Source: an uncultured Bacteroidales bacterium
GTDB lineage: Bacteria > Bacteroidota > Bacteroidia > Bacteroidales > UBA932
Length of the DNA: 64,000 nucleotides
Direction: 5' to 3'
Assembly (NCBI GenBank): GCA_934717185.1
Contig: CAKUYQ010000009.1
Coordinates: 1-64,000, forward strand
Position numbers and translations under genes: made by a program. Shown here piece after piece: positions 17,031-25,501 of this stretch. Numbering within the stretch: position 1 is the first letter of the stretch; every line of letters starts with the position of its first letter. Below the pieces are notes generated by a model. That model was not told the origin of the DNA and did not search any database. It saw only the letters and a program-made list of their open reading frames with translations.

Positions 17031-18439
17031 TATTTACAGTGGTTTATATTTAAGTTCTGCATCACGTAATCCTTACTTATTTTTATTACAAGTTTTTCCT
17101 TTAAACTTGTGCTCTCAGGCATATCATAATACAAGCTGTTTAGAGCTTTTGAAAGCAGAGTTTTCACATTGCGAAATCCCAATCCCGATTTGTATGCTTC
17201 TGCAGCAATGTATCGAATGGCATCTTCTTCAAATCGTAGATCAACATTATTCTTTGAACAAATATCAATATGAGATTGAATTATGTTTTCTTTAGCAGAA
17301 ATCATAATTTCATAAATAACTTCAGTTGTTAATGGATTCATTACAACATACTCTCCAATACGTCCAAGTAATTCTGGCATATACCCCCATTGGATAAGAT
17401 CTTCATTTGTAACAAACTGCTGCAAGTTTACGCCATCATATTGAATAGATTGAGCCTGGCCAAATCCAATAGAATTGCCAATATTTAATCTCTTTCTAAT
17501 TATATCATCAATGTTATAAAAAGCCCCATCAAAAACAATAAACAAGTTATCTACTGATAATTTATATGATCTTGCCAACATGTTTTGCGTGTCGAAACCA
17601 TTTTCCAAGTGAAGACTATTATCTGTTTCAAATAGTCTCATAATATCACGCATCATATCAATATCCATGTCTGTACCATTACTACCTACTACCTTCTGTC
17701 CATAGTGTGTCAGTTTGTCAAATTCATGAAAAACGATGATTGCGTATTCCAAATCTTTTATTGAAACTTTATCATTTATCTCTCTTACTAAAATATCACT
17801 AATATGCAACCCTTTCCATGATTCCGGAACTATTTCTGATGAATTTATGCGAATTACAGGGCAGTCGCATATTTTACCAAATACTCTAAACATTTCAGAC
17901 TTGCCAACACCTGTAGGCCCCATAACCAAAACAGGAGTTTTGATTTTTGAAGTATATTGTTTCCTTTTACTATCAAGATGCAGGAAGAAAGGAACTGCTA
18001 ATTTATCAATTGCCTTGTCTTGCCCTTTAATATATTGCTTTACGTATGCGGCCATCTCTTTTGCACTTTTCATAAAAGGAGCAGATTCCTTTGAGCCTTC
18101 CCCTAATAAATCTTTTTTAGAGAAACCAAAAATATTTTCAAGATACTTGTAGTCCTTTGTGCAAGGAGACTTAAATAATTTGCACCAAGCCTTTAGCTTG
18201 TTATTCATAATATGAGGTATGTTATCCTCAATCTCTTTCTGACGAGATAATTCTTCTATGTATGAGTCGGTTTTGCTTATAAAAGCATCTACTGACAGTG
18301 TGCCACCAATCAGCATGTCTAACAACCTATATGCATGTTTAGGAGATATTCTTGGGCAAAGAAATAATCTGGCGGCAACATTCTGCGCATCAAATTTGTT
18401 ACCTTTTGCTATGTGAAGCCCAAAATACGTTGTTCCCAT
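17030..18439 (-). CDS. ClpX-like AAA+ ATPase with altered Walker B
   Basis: About 470 residues resemble the ClpX/HslU group. Walker A is LVMGPTGVGKSEM. The Walker B position reads IIVFHEFDKL, where ClpX has IVYIDEIDKI, so the metal-binding Asp is His while the Glu is kept. GYMPELLGRIGEYVVMNPL matches the ClpX arginine-finger region. GFRNVKTLLSKAL stands for sensor 2. The ClpX pore loop (YVG) seems to be replaced by SWKG. The Cys4 zinc domain of ClpX is absent and residues 1-120 are unrelated. It may remodel proteins or RNA-protein complexes. The start at 18439 has an A-rich upstream stretch. An in-frame ATG at 18469 is the alternative. Confidence 0.82.
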   Translation of the reverse strand: MGTTYFGLHIAKGNKFDAQNVAARLFLCPRISPKHAYRLLDMLIGGTLSVDAFISKTDSYIEELSRQKEIEDNIPHIMNNKLKAWCKLFKSPCTKDYKYLENIFGFSKKDLLGEGSKESAPFMKSAKEMAAYVKQYIKGQDKAIDKLAVPFFLHLDSKRKQYTSKIKTPVLVMGPTGVGKSEMFRVFGKICDCPVIRINSSEIVPESWKGLHISDILVREINDKVSIKDLEYAIIVFHEFDKLTHYGQKVVGSNGTDMDIDMMRDIMRLFETDNSLHLENGFDTQNMLARSYKLSVDNLFIVFDGAFYNIDDIIRKRLNIGNSIGFGQAQSIQYDGVNLQQFVTNEDLIQWGYMPELLGRIGEYVVMNPLTTEVIYEIMISAKENIIQSHIDICSKNNVDLRFEEDAIRYIAAEAYKSGLGFRNVKTLLSKALNSLYYDMPESTSLKEKLVIKISKDYVMQNLNINHCK

Positions 18440-18509
18440 TTTTCTTCTATTTATTTTAACATTGAGCAAGAAGCATGGAGTTGCATTATTGGTGCAACTC
18501 CGTTACAAG

Positions 18510-18752
18510 TTAGTCATCAATTGATGTTTGGATGTCAGCTCCGTATAGTTTTGCATCCTGTCCTACACGCCCCCAATCTTCAATTTCACTTCGTTGCAAA
18601 ATTATCTCGTACCTATTATTAGAGCTATCATCATTTTTTTCTATGCTAGCATCGTTGCGACATACTCCGTTTCCATATGCTCCATACTGATCACAAAGTT
18701 TGTCGCGATCATTTTCGTTATCAAAGACCAGTTTTACTTCGTCTCTATTCAT
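18510..18752 (-). CDS. Small acidic protein, unknown
   Basis: An 80-residue hydrophilic protein, rich in Asp and Asn, begins MNRDEVKLVFDNENDRDKLC and ends AKLYGADIQTSIDD. It has no signal peptide, and the two Cys are not arranged as a metal site I know. It lies upstream of the ClpX-like gene on the same strand. Together with the next two small genes it forms a set of three short reading frames at the front of the cluster. Such small proteins could be substrates, adaptors or modified peptides of the enzymes behind them, but nothing in the sequence proves this. Confidence 0.6.
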   Translation of the reverse strand: MNRDEVKLVFDNENDRDKLCDQYGAYGNGVCRNDASIEKNDDSSNNRYEIILQRSEIEDWGRVGQDAKLYGADIQTSIDD

Positions 18753-18850
18753 ATCATTAAAGTTTTTAGTTTGCCCTCTATCGTTGGCTTCGGGCGATGC
18801 CTTTATATTAATTTTGTGTTGAAAAGATCTTCTTATAGAGTTACATAGGG

Positions 18851-19057
18851 CTAGTTAATATGATAATTACAATTCCCCTCAGAATCTATATAGCAGCACT
18901 TAAAATCGTAGCGACAATTGTGCGGAGGGAACCAACCCCAACCTCCTGAATGATTACGGCTTTGGGGGCAAGAGTATGATCCTTTCTTTAAACAGTAGTT
19001 GCAATTCATATGATTGTAGCAATCGACTGGGTGACATTTTTTCTTTGCGTACTCCAT
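18851..19057 (-). CDS. Cysteine-rich small protein
   Basis: The 68-residue protein has nine Cys and seven His: CHPVDCYNHMNCNYCLKK, SYSCPQSRNHSGGWGWF, HNCRYDFKCCYID and GNCNYHIN. The spacing suggests one or two zinc-binding knuckles or disulfides. There is no signal peptide, so zinc is more likely. A Gly/Trp/Pro-rich centre (GGWGWFPPH) is unusual. It is the second gene of the minus-strand cluster. I do not recognise a family. Coding is supported by the non-random Cys pattern and by spacing to both neighbours. Confidence 0.6.
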   Translation of the reverse strand: MEYAKKKCHPVDCYNHMNCNYCLKKGSYSCPQSRNHSGGWGWFPPHNCRYDFKCCYIDSEGNCNYHIN

Positions 19058-19086
19058 AATTATGATTATTTCAAATTTTAAGTTAG

Positions 19087-19278
19087 TTAGCGAGAATGAT
19101 TATTGCAACAAGAAGAGTATATGCGTTCACGCTCATGCTGGTAATCATCCCACGCACCGGAGGGTGAAGAAACCCCTGAACTCGTTTCATCATTTTTTGA
19201 ACCATAGGTAATTTCGGGCTCACCATAAAAGCCGCTCTCTTTCATAGAATAATCTTCTGTACATGAAAACCAAGACAT
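19087..19278 (-). CDS. Small Ser/Glu/Cys-containing protein, first gene of the cluster
   Basis: The 63-residue frame starts MSWFSCTEDYSMKESGFYGE and ends with an adjacent Cys pair (YSSCCNNHSR). The middle is Ser/Gly-rich (SSGVSSPSGAWDD), looking disordered. A TACCTTTG promoter element lies about 90 bases upstream on the same strand, which makes this the likely first gene of the transcript. No family is known to me. Confidence 0.5.
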   Translation of the reverse strand: MSWFSCTEDYSMKESGFYGEPEITYGSKNDETSSGVSSPSGAWDDYQHERERIYSSCCNNHSR

Positions 19279-19363
19279 AGTTTTAAATTTTTAGTGCCAT
19301 CTTACAGCTTCAGGCTTTGCTTTTGTTAAAACAAAGAATTATCAATAATGTATCTTTGTACTG

Positions 19364-19371
19364 CAAAGGTA
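19364..19371 (-). promoter_or_regulatory. Probable -7 promoter element of the KptA/PP2C/AAA+ cluster
   Basis: Read on the minus strand, TACCTTTG fits the Bacteroidetes -7 consensus TAnnTTTG. Transcription would start near 19357, about 80 bases before the first small gene. The -33 element is weak. A plus-strand TATCTTTG overlaps nearby at 19351-19358, so the region might be divergent. Confidence 0.45.
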
Positions 19372-19523
19372 GCCTATCCTGTTTTTGCTGATTTATATAT
19401 ATGGAACTATATTGGTGAAGTTCACTAATTTTGCGTGGTAGAATATTTTAATAACAAACTTATACCTATTACTATATTTTATCAAAGCTGAAAGTATAAT
19501 CGTAGGTACGATACTTATTGCTT

Positions 19524-19665
19524 AGTAAGCGTTAAAAAATAAGTTGGTAAAGATTTAGCAGTATTTTTGAGGATAGATGTCTTTTTGAAGAGGGAGTGTG
19601 CCGGCGGCACATGACTGATGAGAAAAGACAATTAAAGATTACCAAGTTATTTTTTTAAGATTACT
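19524..19665. repeat. MITE-like stem-loop element, copy 1
   Basis: The left arm AGTAAGCGTTAAAAAATAAG continues TTGGTAAAGATTTA. The right arm ATTAAAGATTACCAAGTTAT continues TTTTTTAAGATTACT. They are imperfect inverted repeats of about 35 bases. The unrelated middle contains the perfect palindrome GTGCCGGCGGCAC. A second copy with the same arms and a different, shorter middle lies at 25502-25609. It marks the right edge of island 1. Confidence 0.7.
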
Positions 19666-19756
19666 TATATGAGAGACAACCTACCTTTTGACTCTGCCCT
19701 TACCTTTTGACTACGCCGTTATTTTCATTTTAATATTTTTGTAATAAATTTGCGCG

Positions 19757-19850
19757 TTGGTAGCTGTTATGGTTATGGCTTTGGCGATTTTGAAGGGTAG
19801 AGAGGGTAGAGAGGGGAAAGAAGGGAAAGAGGGGAAAGAGGGGAAAGAAT
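19757..19850. repeat. Composite GGCTTT/AGAGGG tract
   Basis: TTGGTAGCTGTTATGG, then TTATGGCTTTGGCGATTTTG, is followed by a purine tract of GGGTAGAGA and GGGAAAGAG units to about 19850. The same order, a GGCTTTGGC tract then AATTTT then an AGAG tract, occurs at 2075-2155. The rest of 19666-19906 shows nothing coding apart from a near-duplicated TACCTTTTGACT at 19682 and 19703. Confidence 0.55.
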
Positions 19851-19906
19851 GTAGAGAGAGACGAAAGCGAACTATAAGCTATAAACTATAAACTTAATAC
19901 ACAGGT

Positions 19907-20224
19907 ATGGCTGAAAGAAAAGATACAGATGGAGGTACAGGATTTGAGCTTCCTGCCGAGGTTGCAAAGGGCAACTACGTAAATATGGCTGTAGTGAGCC
20001 ACTCTAAGAGTGAGTTTGTAATGGACTTCCTGAGCCTTATGCCCGGGATGCCGGCTCCTACCGTCTTAGACAGGATTATTACAACTCCTGAGACAGCCAA
20101 ACAGATACTTATAACGCTCCAAGAGAACGTAAAGAAATATGAACGCAATTTTGGAGAGATTGAACTTGATAATCAAACAACAGATATTCCAATAGGCTTT
20201 GGCTCCCCGAATGCCAAAGCATAG
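19907..20224 (+). CDS. DUF3467 family protein
   Basis: This 105-residue protein matches the DUF3467 family: GNYVNMAVVSHSKSEFVMDF, then LMPGMPAPTVLDRIITTP and LITLQENVKKYERNFGEIEL. The family is widespread in Bacteroidetes and some other phyla and has no established function. It has no signal peptide. It ends 11 bases before etfB, so it is probably co-transcribed with the electron-transfer genes. Whether this reflects function is not known. Confidence 0.85.
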   Translation: MAERKDTDGGTGFELPAEVAKGNYVNMAVVSHSKSEFVMDFLSLMPGMPAPTVLDRIITTPETAKQILITLQENVKKYERNFGEIELDNQTTDIPIGFGSPNAKA

Positions 20225-20235
20225 AAAAGAAAATT

Positions 20236-21111
20236 ATGAAGGAAAATTTAAGAATCGTGGTGCTTGCAAAGCAGGTACCGGATACCAGGAATGTTGGCAA
20301 AGATGCTATGACTCCGGAAGGTACCGTGAACAGAGCTGCTTTGCCTGCAATTTTCAACCCAGAAGACCTTAACGCTTTAGAGCAGGCTTTGAGGGTTAAA
20401 GATCAACACAAATCAGCTGAGATTATCCTCCTCACCATGGGACCGGGCAGAGCTGCAGATATTATCCGTGAGGCAATCTTTAGAGGAGCAGACAAAGGTA
20501 TTCTATTGTCAGACAGAAAGTTTGCAGGTTCAGACACACTTGCAACCTCATACGCACTATCACAGGCTATAAAACAGATTAACCCGGATCTTATCTTTGC
20601 AGGACGCCAGGCAATAGACGGCGATACCGCTCAGGTTGGACCGCAGGTAGCAGAGAAACTTGGAATACCACAAGTTACATATTCAGAAGAGGTTATGAGC
20701 CTCAATGAGACAGGCATTACAATAAAGAGACGTTTGGAAAGGGGTATTGAGATTGTAAAATCAACCCTCCCGGTTCTCATCACAGTCCACGCAACCGCAG
20801 CAGAGTGCCGCCCAAGAAACGCAAAGCAGGTGCTCAAATTCAAATATGCAAGAACAGAGAGTGAGGATAATCTTCCCGACAAGACATTCAAACTTTCACT
20901 GCAAGAGCATCCATACCTGCAGATAGCAGAGTGGACAGCCGCAAACATTGGCGGAGACGACAACAGCTTTGGTCTAAGCGGCTCACCTACAAAGGTTAAA
21001 AAGATAGAAAACATTGTGTTCCAGGCAAAAGAGGCAAAGAAACTTACAGCTTCAGATGCAGATATAGACGGTCTGATTGTAGAGTTGCTATCTAATCACA
21101 CAATTGGTTAA
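20236..21111 (+). CDS. etfB: Electron transfer flavoprotein beta subunit
   Basis: The 291-residue protein begins LRIVVLAKQVPDTRNVG and contains the adenine-nucleotide-binding segment ADLIF-type (INPDLIFAGRQAIDGDTAQV) followed by GPQVAEKLGIPQVTY, as in EtfB/FixA. With the alpha subunit it forms a heterodimer carrying FAD. It accepts electrons from the acyl-CoA dehydrogenase encoded two genes downstream. The DUF3467 gene precedes it by 11 bases and etfA follows after 22. The 11-bp word lies at 20872-20882 within the gene. Confidence 0.95.
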   Translation: MKENLRIVVLAKQVPDTRNVGKDAMTPEGTVNRAALPAIFNPEDLNALEQALRVKDQHKSAEIILLTMGPGRAADIIREAIFRGADKGILLSDRKFAGSDTLATSYALSQAIKQINPDLIFAGRQAIDGDTAQVGPQVAEKLGIPQVTYSEEVMSLNETGITIKRRLERGIEIVKSTLPVLITVHATAAECRPRNAKQVLKFKYARTESEDNLPDKTFKLSLQEHPYLQIAEWTAANIGGDDNSFGLSGSPTKVKKIENIVFQAKEAKKLTASDADIDGLIVELLSNHTIG

Positions 21112-21133
21112 TAAATAATTAGGAGAAAAGACA

Positions 21134-22150
21134 ATGAACAATATAATTGTATTTTGCGAAACCGATAACGGTAAATTGTGTGATGTGAGCCTTGAACTCC
21201 TTACAAAAGGACGTGCACTCGCACAAACACTTAACTGCAACCTTGAGGCTCTTCTTATTGGTTACAATGTAGAAAACCTTGCAGAGGAACTTTACAAATA
21301 TGGAGTAAACAGAGTTCACCTCGCAGACGACAAGCAGTTGGAATTCTTTAGAACACTTCCATACGCATCAATAACAATAGCTCTCTTCAAACAGGAGAAA
21401 CCGCAGATTGCACTCTTTGGAGCTACAAGCATTGGAAGAGATCTTGCGCCCCGCGTATCAAGCGCACTCCACAGCGGTCTTACAGCAGACTGTACCTCAT
21501 TGGAGATTGGAGACCACAAAGATGCAAAAGGGAACGAATGGAAAAACCTTCTTTACCAGATACGTCCCGCATTTGGCGGAAACATCATTGCAACCATCGT
21601 AAACCCTGAGTGCAGGCCGCAAATGGCAACTGTAAGAGAGGGTGTCATGAAGAAAGAGGTTGCGGCAGTACCTGCGAAAGGAACAGTTTCAATGATAGAT
21701 GTAAAATCTATCCTCACAGATGCAGATATGGCTGTTGAGATAATCGAGAGACATATTGAGGAGAAGAAGATAGACATAAAGGGGGCACAGATAATCGTTG
21801 CAGGCGGATACGGAGTTGGCAGCAAGGAGAACTTCAAGCTTGTCCACGACCTTGCAAAGGTTCTTGGAGCAGAGGTTGGAGCATCGCGTGCAGCGGTAGA
21901 TGCAGGATTTACAGAACATGAAAGGCAGATTGGCCAGACCGGCGTAACTGTAAGACCTAAACTGTTCATCTCTGTTGGTATATCGGGACAGATACAGCAT
22001 ACAGCAGGTATGGACGGCTCATCTATGATCATCTCAATAAACAACGACCCTGAGGCTCCTATCCACAAGATAGCAGATTACTCTATCATAGGTGATTTAA
22101 ATGAAGTATTACCAAAGATGATTGCATCTTACAAAAAACACAGCAAATAG
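21134..22150 (+). CDS. etfA: Electron transfer flavoprotein alpha subunit
   Basis: The 338-residue protein has the EtfA layout. Its C-terminal FAD domain carries IIVAGGYGVGSKENFKLVHD, VGASRAAVDAGF, RQIGQTGVTVRPKLFISVGI and SGQIQHTAGM, then IISINNDPEAPIHKIADYSI. This binds FAD with EtfB and moves electrons from acyl-CoA oxidation to a quinone or ferredoxin-linked acceptor. Its stop codon overlaps closely with the next start (ATG two bases later), consistent with one operon. Confidence 0.95.
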   Translation: MNNIIVFCETDNGKLCDVSLELLTKGRALAQTLNCNLEALLIGYNVENLAEELYKYGVNRVHLADDKQLEFFRTLPYASITIALFKQEKPQIALFGATSIGRDLAPRVSSALHSGLTADCTSLEIGDHKDAKGNEWKNLLYQIRPAFGGNIIATIVNPECRPQMATVREGVMKKEVAAVPAKGTVSMIDVKSILTDADMAVEIIERHIEEKKIDIKGAQIIVAGGYGVGSKENFKLVHDLAKVLGAEVGASRAAVDAGFTEHERQIGQTGVTVRPKLFISVGISGQIQHTAGMDGSSMIISINNDPEAPIHKIADYSIIGDLNEVLPKMIASYKKHSK

Positions 22151-22151
22151 C

Positions 22152-23900
22152 ATGGCAAATTTTTATACAGATAATTCAGATTTGAAGTTCCAGTTCGGAC
22201 ATCCTCTAATGAAGAAGATTGTTGAGCTTAAAGAGGACGGATTCAAAGATTTTGGAAAATATGACTACGCTCCTGCAGATACAGAAGATGCGATAGATTC
22301 TTACGAAAAGGTAATGGAGATTATCGGCGGTATTTGCGGTGATGTTCTTGCCCCAAATGCAGAGGGTGTAGACCATGAAGGTCCTCTTTGCGAGAACGGC
22401 AGGATAAAATATGCAAGCGGCACACAGCAGAACCACGATGTGCTTACTCAAGCAGGCGTTTACGGACTTTCACTTCCAAGAGAGTACGGCGGACTTAACT
22501 TTAGCATGGTTCCATACGTAATGGCAGCCGAGGTGGTATCGAGGGCAGATGCCGGCTTTGCAAATATCTGGGGACTGCAGGATTGTGCAGAGACCATTCA
22601 CGAATTTGCCTCCAAAGAGATAAGGGAGGAATTCCTTCCAAGAATAAACAAGGGTGAGACCTGCTCAATGGACCTTACAGAGCCCGATGCCGGCTCGGAT
22701 CTGCAGGCAGTTATGCTAAAGGCTACATGGAGCGAGGAGAAACAGATGTGGCTGCTTAACGGTGTAAAACGTTTCATTACAAACGGAGATGCAGATATTA
22801 AACTGGTCCTTGCACGTAGCGAAGAGGGTACAACAGACGGACGCGGACTGTCATACTTTGTATATGACAAAAAGTGGGGTGGAGTAAATGTAAGGCGTAT
22901 TGAGAACAAACTTGGTATAAAGGGTTCACCTACAGCCGAGCTTGTATTCAAAAACGCACCTGCAAAGCTTATAGGTGACAGGAAGATGGGACTTATCAAA
23001 TATGTTATGTCACTTATGAACGGCGCCCGCCTTGGTGTTGGAGCACAATCTGTAGGACTTTCCGAAGCTGCTTACAGAGAGGCTGTTAAATACGCAAACG
23101 AGCGTGCTCAGTTTGGCAAGTCAATTATCAATTTCCCTGCAGTTTACGAGATGCTTGCCGTAATGAAGGCAAAACTCCAGGCAAGCCGTGCCCTGTTATA
23201 TGAAACAACACGTTTTGTAGATATCTACAAAGCATACAATATGATTGCAGAGGAGAGAAAACTTACCCCTGAGGAGAGAACAGAATCCAAGAAATACAAC
23301 AGACTTGCAGATATGTTCACCCCTGTTCTTAAGATGAACTCCAGCGAGTATGCCAACCAGAATGCTTACGATGCCATTCAGATTCACGGAGGTTCCGGTT
23401 TCATGAAGGAGTACCCTGTTGAGAGACTGTACAGAGATGCCAGAATCCTTACAATCTACGAGGGAACATCTCAATTACAGGTTGTTGCTGCAATAAGATA
23501 TGTAACCAACGGTTCTTACCTTGCACAGATAAGAGAGTACGAAAAAGCCGAGGTTAAACCCGAATTTCAGGCAATTAAAGATAAATTGGTTGCTATGACC
23601 AACCAGTTTGAGGATGCCTGCAATTTTGTTCACGAGACGGCAAAGACGCTTGAAAACGGTAATGAGTATATAGATTTCCATGCTCGCAGACTTGTAGAGA
23701 TGGCATCACATATCATTATGTCTTATCTTCTTTTGATTGACGCACAGAACAGCGAGGCGTTTGTAAACTCACTGAATGTTTATGCCGGCAAATCCGAGGG
23801 ATGGAATAATGACAGATACTCTTACATAAAGAGTTTCAATCCTTGTGATCTTAAGTTCTTTACGGCTGTTAAGGATGAGAGTGTAGCTGCTGCCGAATAG
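22152..23900 (+). CDS. Acyl-CoA dehydrogenase, large (FadE-like) type
   Basis: The start at 22152 gives 582 residues beginning MANFYTDNSDLKFQFGHPL. An upstream in-frame start at 22122 would overlap etfA and is not needed. Family blocks are MDLTEPDAGSDLQAV, VKRFITNGDADI, LGIKGSPTAEL, AQFGKSIINFPAVYEML, HGGSGFMKEYPVERLYRDAR and IYEGTSQLQ with the catalytic Glu. An extra C-terminal domain of about 120 residues marks the large subgroup. It oxidises an acyl-CoA with FAD and passes electrons to the EtfBA encoded just upstream. Chain-length preference cannot be read. Confidence 0.92.
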   Translation: MANFYTDNSDLKFQFGHPLMKKIVELKEDGFKDFGKYDYAPADTEDAIDSYEKVMEIIGGICGDVLAPNAEGVDHEGPLCENGRIKYASGTQQNHDVLTQAGVYGLSLPREYGGLNFSMVPYVMAAEVVSRADAGFANIWGLQDCAETIHEFASKEIREEFLPRINKGETCSMDLTEPDAGSDLQAVMLKATWSEEKQMWLLNGVKRFITNGDADIKLVLARSEEGTTDGRGLSYFVYDKKWGGVNVRRIENKLGIKGSPTAELVFKNAPAKLIGDRKMGLIKYVMSLMNGARLGVGAQSVGLSEAAYREAVKYANERAQFGKSIINFPAVYEMLAVMKAKLQASRALLYETTRFVDIYKAYNMIAEERKLTPEERTESKKYNRLADMFTPVLKMNSSEYANQNAYDAIQIHGGSGFMKEYPVERLYRDARILTIYEGTSQLQVVAAIRYVTNGSYLAQIREYEKAEVKPEFQAIKDKLVAMTNQFEDACNFVHETAKTLENGNEYIDFHARRLVEMASHIIMSYLLLIDAQNSEAFVNSLNVYAGKSEGWNNDRYSYIKSFNPCDLKFFTAVKDESVAAAE

Positions 23901-23919
23901 AAAAGATGAGATAGCGTCA

Positions 23920-24043
23920 TTATAAAAAGATTAAGCTATGTGAAAACTTCGGACTTCGTCCTACGTCCCGTCTCGCCTTTGGCGAGCCACCCATTCATGG
24001 GCCATGGGCGGCCACATTTTCACTTATAGCTTAATCTTTATAA
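23920..24043. repeat. Long hairpin element between convergent-looking units
   Basis: TTATAAAAAGATTAAGCTAT and GTGAAAA on the left pair with TTTTCACTTATAGCTTAATC and TTTATAA on the right. The GC-rich centre has its own palindromes, CTCGCCTTTGGCGAG and CCCATTCATGGG. It follows the acyl-CoA dehydrogenase stop by 20 bases, so it may end that transcript, but its size and complexity exceed a plain terminator. Confidence 0.6.
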
Positions 24044-24093
24044 ATATACTGCCACTCGTACTCAACATATTTGATTACATCATATTGTAAATT

Positions 24094-24951
24094 ATGTACA
24101 ACATCTCCTTTATAGGCGCAGGTAACGTAACATTCAGACTCTCTTTGGCATTGCAGCAGGCAGGACATAACATTCAGGCTATCGTAAACAGATCTGCAGA
24201 CAAGGCAGAATCTGTTGTAAGGGCCCTGAAAAGACACAGGAGCCATGCAACAGCAACAGAAGACTATAATGCCATACCTGCAGACTGCGATCTGATAATC
24301 ATATCTGTATCTGATACCTATATAAGAGAGGCTGCAAAAAAGGTAAACGAAGCACTCACAAACAGAAATCTTCATATTCCGGTTGTACATACCTGCGGAG
24401 CTGTGCCGTTGGAGACACTCACAGATGAATTGTCGGGAAGAAAATGCGGTGTCTTCTACCCTCTTATGACACTCAGCAAGAACAAGGAGATAGATATGAA
24501 GTTAGTGCCTTTTCTAATTGAGGCTAACGACACCGGCCTGCAGCAGATGCTCTGCACCATTGTACAGCAGATGAGGGCAGAATACAAAATCTGCGACTCG
24601 GCAAAACGACTGCAGATGCATGTAGCGGCTGTGTTTGTATCTAACTTTACCAATTACATGTTGGCTCTTGCATACCAGATAGCACACCCTGATTTTGTCT
24701 ATCTCCTACCCTGTGCCGTTGAGACCGTAAGAAAAGCGTTTCTCAACAAACCATCAGTGTCGCAGACAGGACCTGCAAAAAGAGGGGATACGGCAACTAT
24801 CAACGAGCACCTTAACGTATTGGCACAAATGAACCTTAACGAAGAGAGGGAGATATATGAGTACCTGAGCAGGATGATTATGCAGAGCAATGCCTTAGGA
24901 CCCGATATTCAACCCAACACTAACAAAGCTAACAAAGAGAATAATGAGTAA
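24094..24951 (+). CDS. Rossmann-like/DUF2520 domain oxidoreductase
   Basis: The 285-residue protein starts with a dinucleotide-binding motif (NISFIGAGNVTFRLSLALQQ). LIIISVSDTYIREAA and VVHTCGAVPLETL follow, the pattern of the Rossmann-like plus DUF2520 family related to ProC and F420-dependent NADP reductases. The C-terminal helical part (VFVSNFTNYMLALAYQ) is typical. Function in Bacteroidetes is not established. It overlaps kdsC by 8 bases, so the two are translated from one message. The 11-bp word occurs at 24430-24440. Confidence 0.85.
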   Translation: MYNISFIGAGNVTFRLSLALQQAGHNIQAIVNRSADKAESVVRALKRHRSHATATEDYNAIPADCDLIIISVSDTYIREAAKKVNEALTNRNLHIPVVHTCGAVPLETLTDELSGRKCGVFYPLMTLSKNKEIDMKLVPFLIEANDTGLQQMLCTIVQQMRAEYKICDSAKRLQMHVAAVFVSNFTNYMLALAYQIAHPDFVYLLPCAVETVRKAFLNKPSVSQTGPAKRGDTATINEHLNVLAQMNLNEEREIYEYLSRMIMQSNALGPDIQPNTNKANKENNE

Positions 24952-25486
24952 CTATAAAACCAAATTGGCAAATATAAAAGCCTTTGCATTTGATGTAGAC
25001 GGAGTATTTACAGACGGTAGCGTTCTCTGCCCGCCAAGTGGAGAGCTCATAAGGGTATATGACTCAAAAGATGGAATGGGTCTTAGGATGGCATATCTTA
25101 AAGGTTATCCAATAGGAATCATCACCGGAGGCGATTCACGTTCAATAACATCAAGATTTCAAGACACTTTGGCAACAGATATATACATGAAATCGAGGAA
25201 CAAGCTCCCGGATTTCATGGACTTCTGCAACAGACACAATCTAAAGCCAAATGAGGTTGTTTTTGTGGGTGATGATCTTCCCGACATCCCTGTACTAAAG
25301 GTCTGCGGGTTGGCGGTCTGCCCTGCCGATGCCGTTAATGAGGTTAAAGAGGTCTGCGATTATGTTTCGCTTTACAAAGGTGGTAAAGGGTGCGTTAGAG
25401 ATCTCGTGGAACAGGTACTTAAAGTGCAGGGGAAATGGGTGTTTGACCCTATTGAATATAGTGCAAAAAGAAGCATGGGACAGTAA
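24944..25486 (+). CDS. kdsC: 3-deoxy-D-manno-octulosonate 8-phosphate phosphatase
   Basis: The 180-residue HAD-superfamily enzyme has the catalytic motif AFDVDGVFTDGSV, then KDGMGLRMAYLKGYPIGIIT and VVFVGDDLPDIPVL, the classic KdsC order. It lacks a cap domain and would form a tetramer. It releases phosphate from KDO 8-phosphate during lipopolysaccharide inner-core synthesis. The start codon overlaps the DUF2520 gene by 8 bases. Length fits the family well. Confidence 0.92.
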   Translation: MSNYKTKLANIKAFAFDVDGVFTDGSVLCPPSGELIRVYDSKDGMGLRMAYLKGYPIGIITGGDSRSITSRFQDTLATDIYMKSRNKLPDFMDFCNRHNLKPNEVVFVGDDLPDIPVLKVCGLAVCPADAVNEVKEVCDYVSLYKGGKGCVRDLVEQVLKVQGKWVFDPIEYSAKRSMGQ

Positions 25487-25501
25487 TTCGGTTTGTTGTT
25501 A

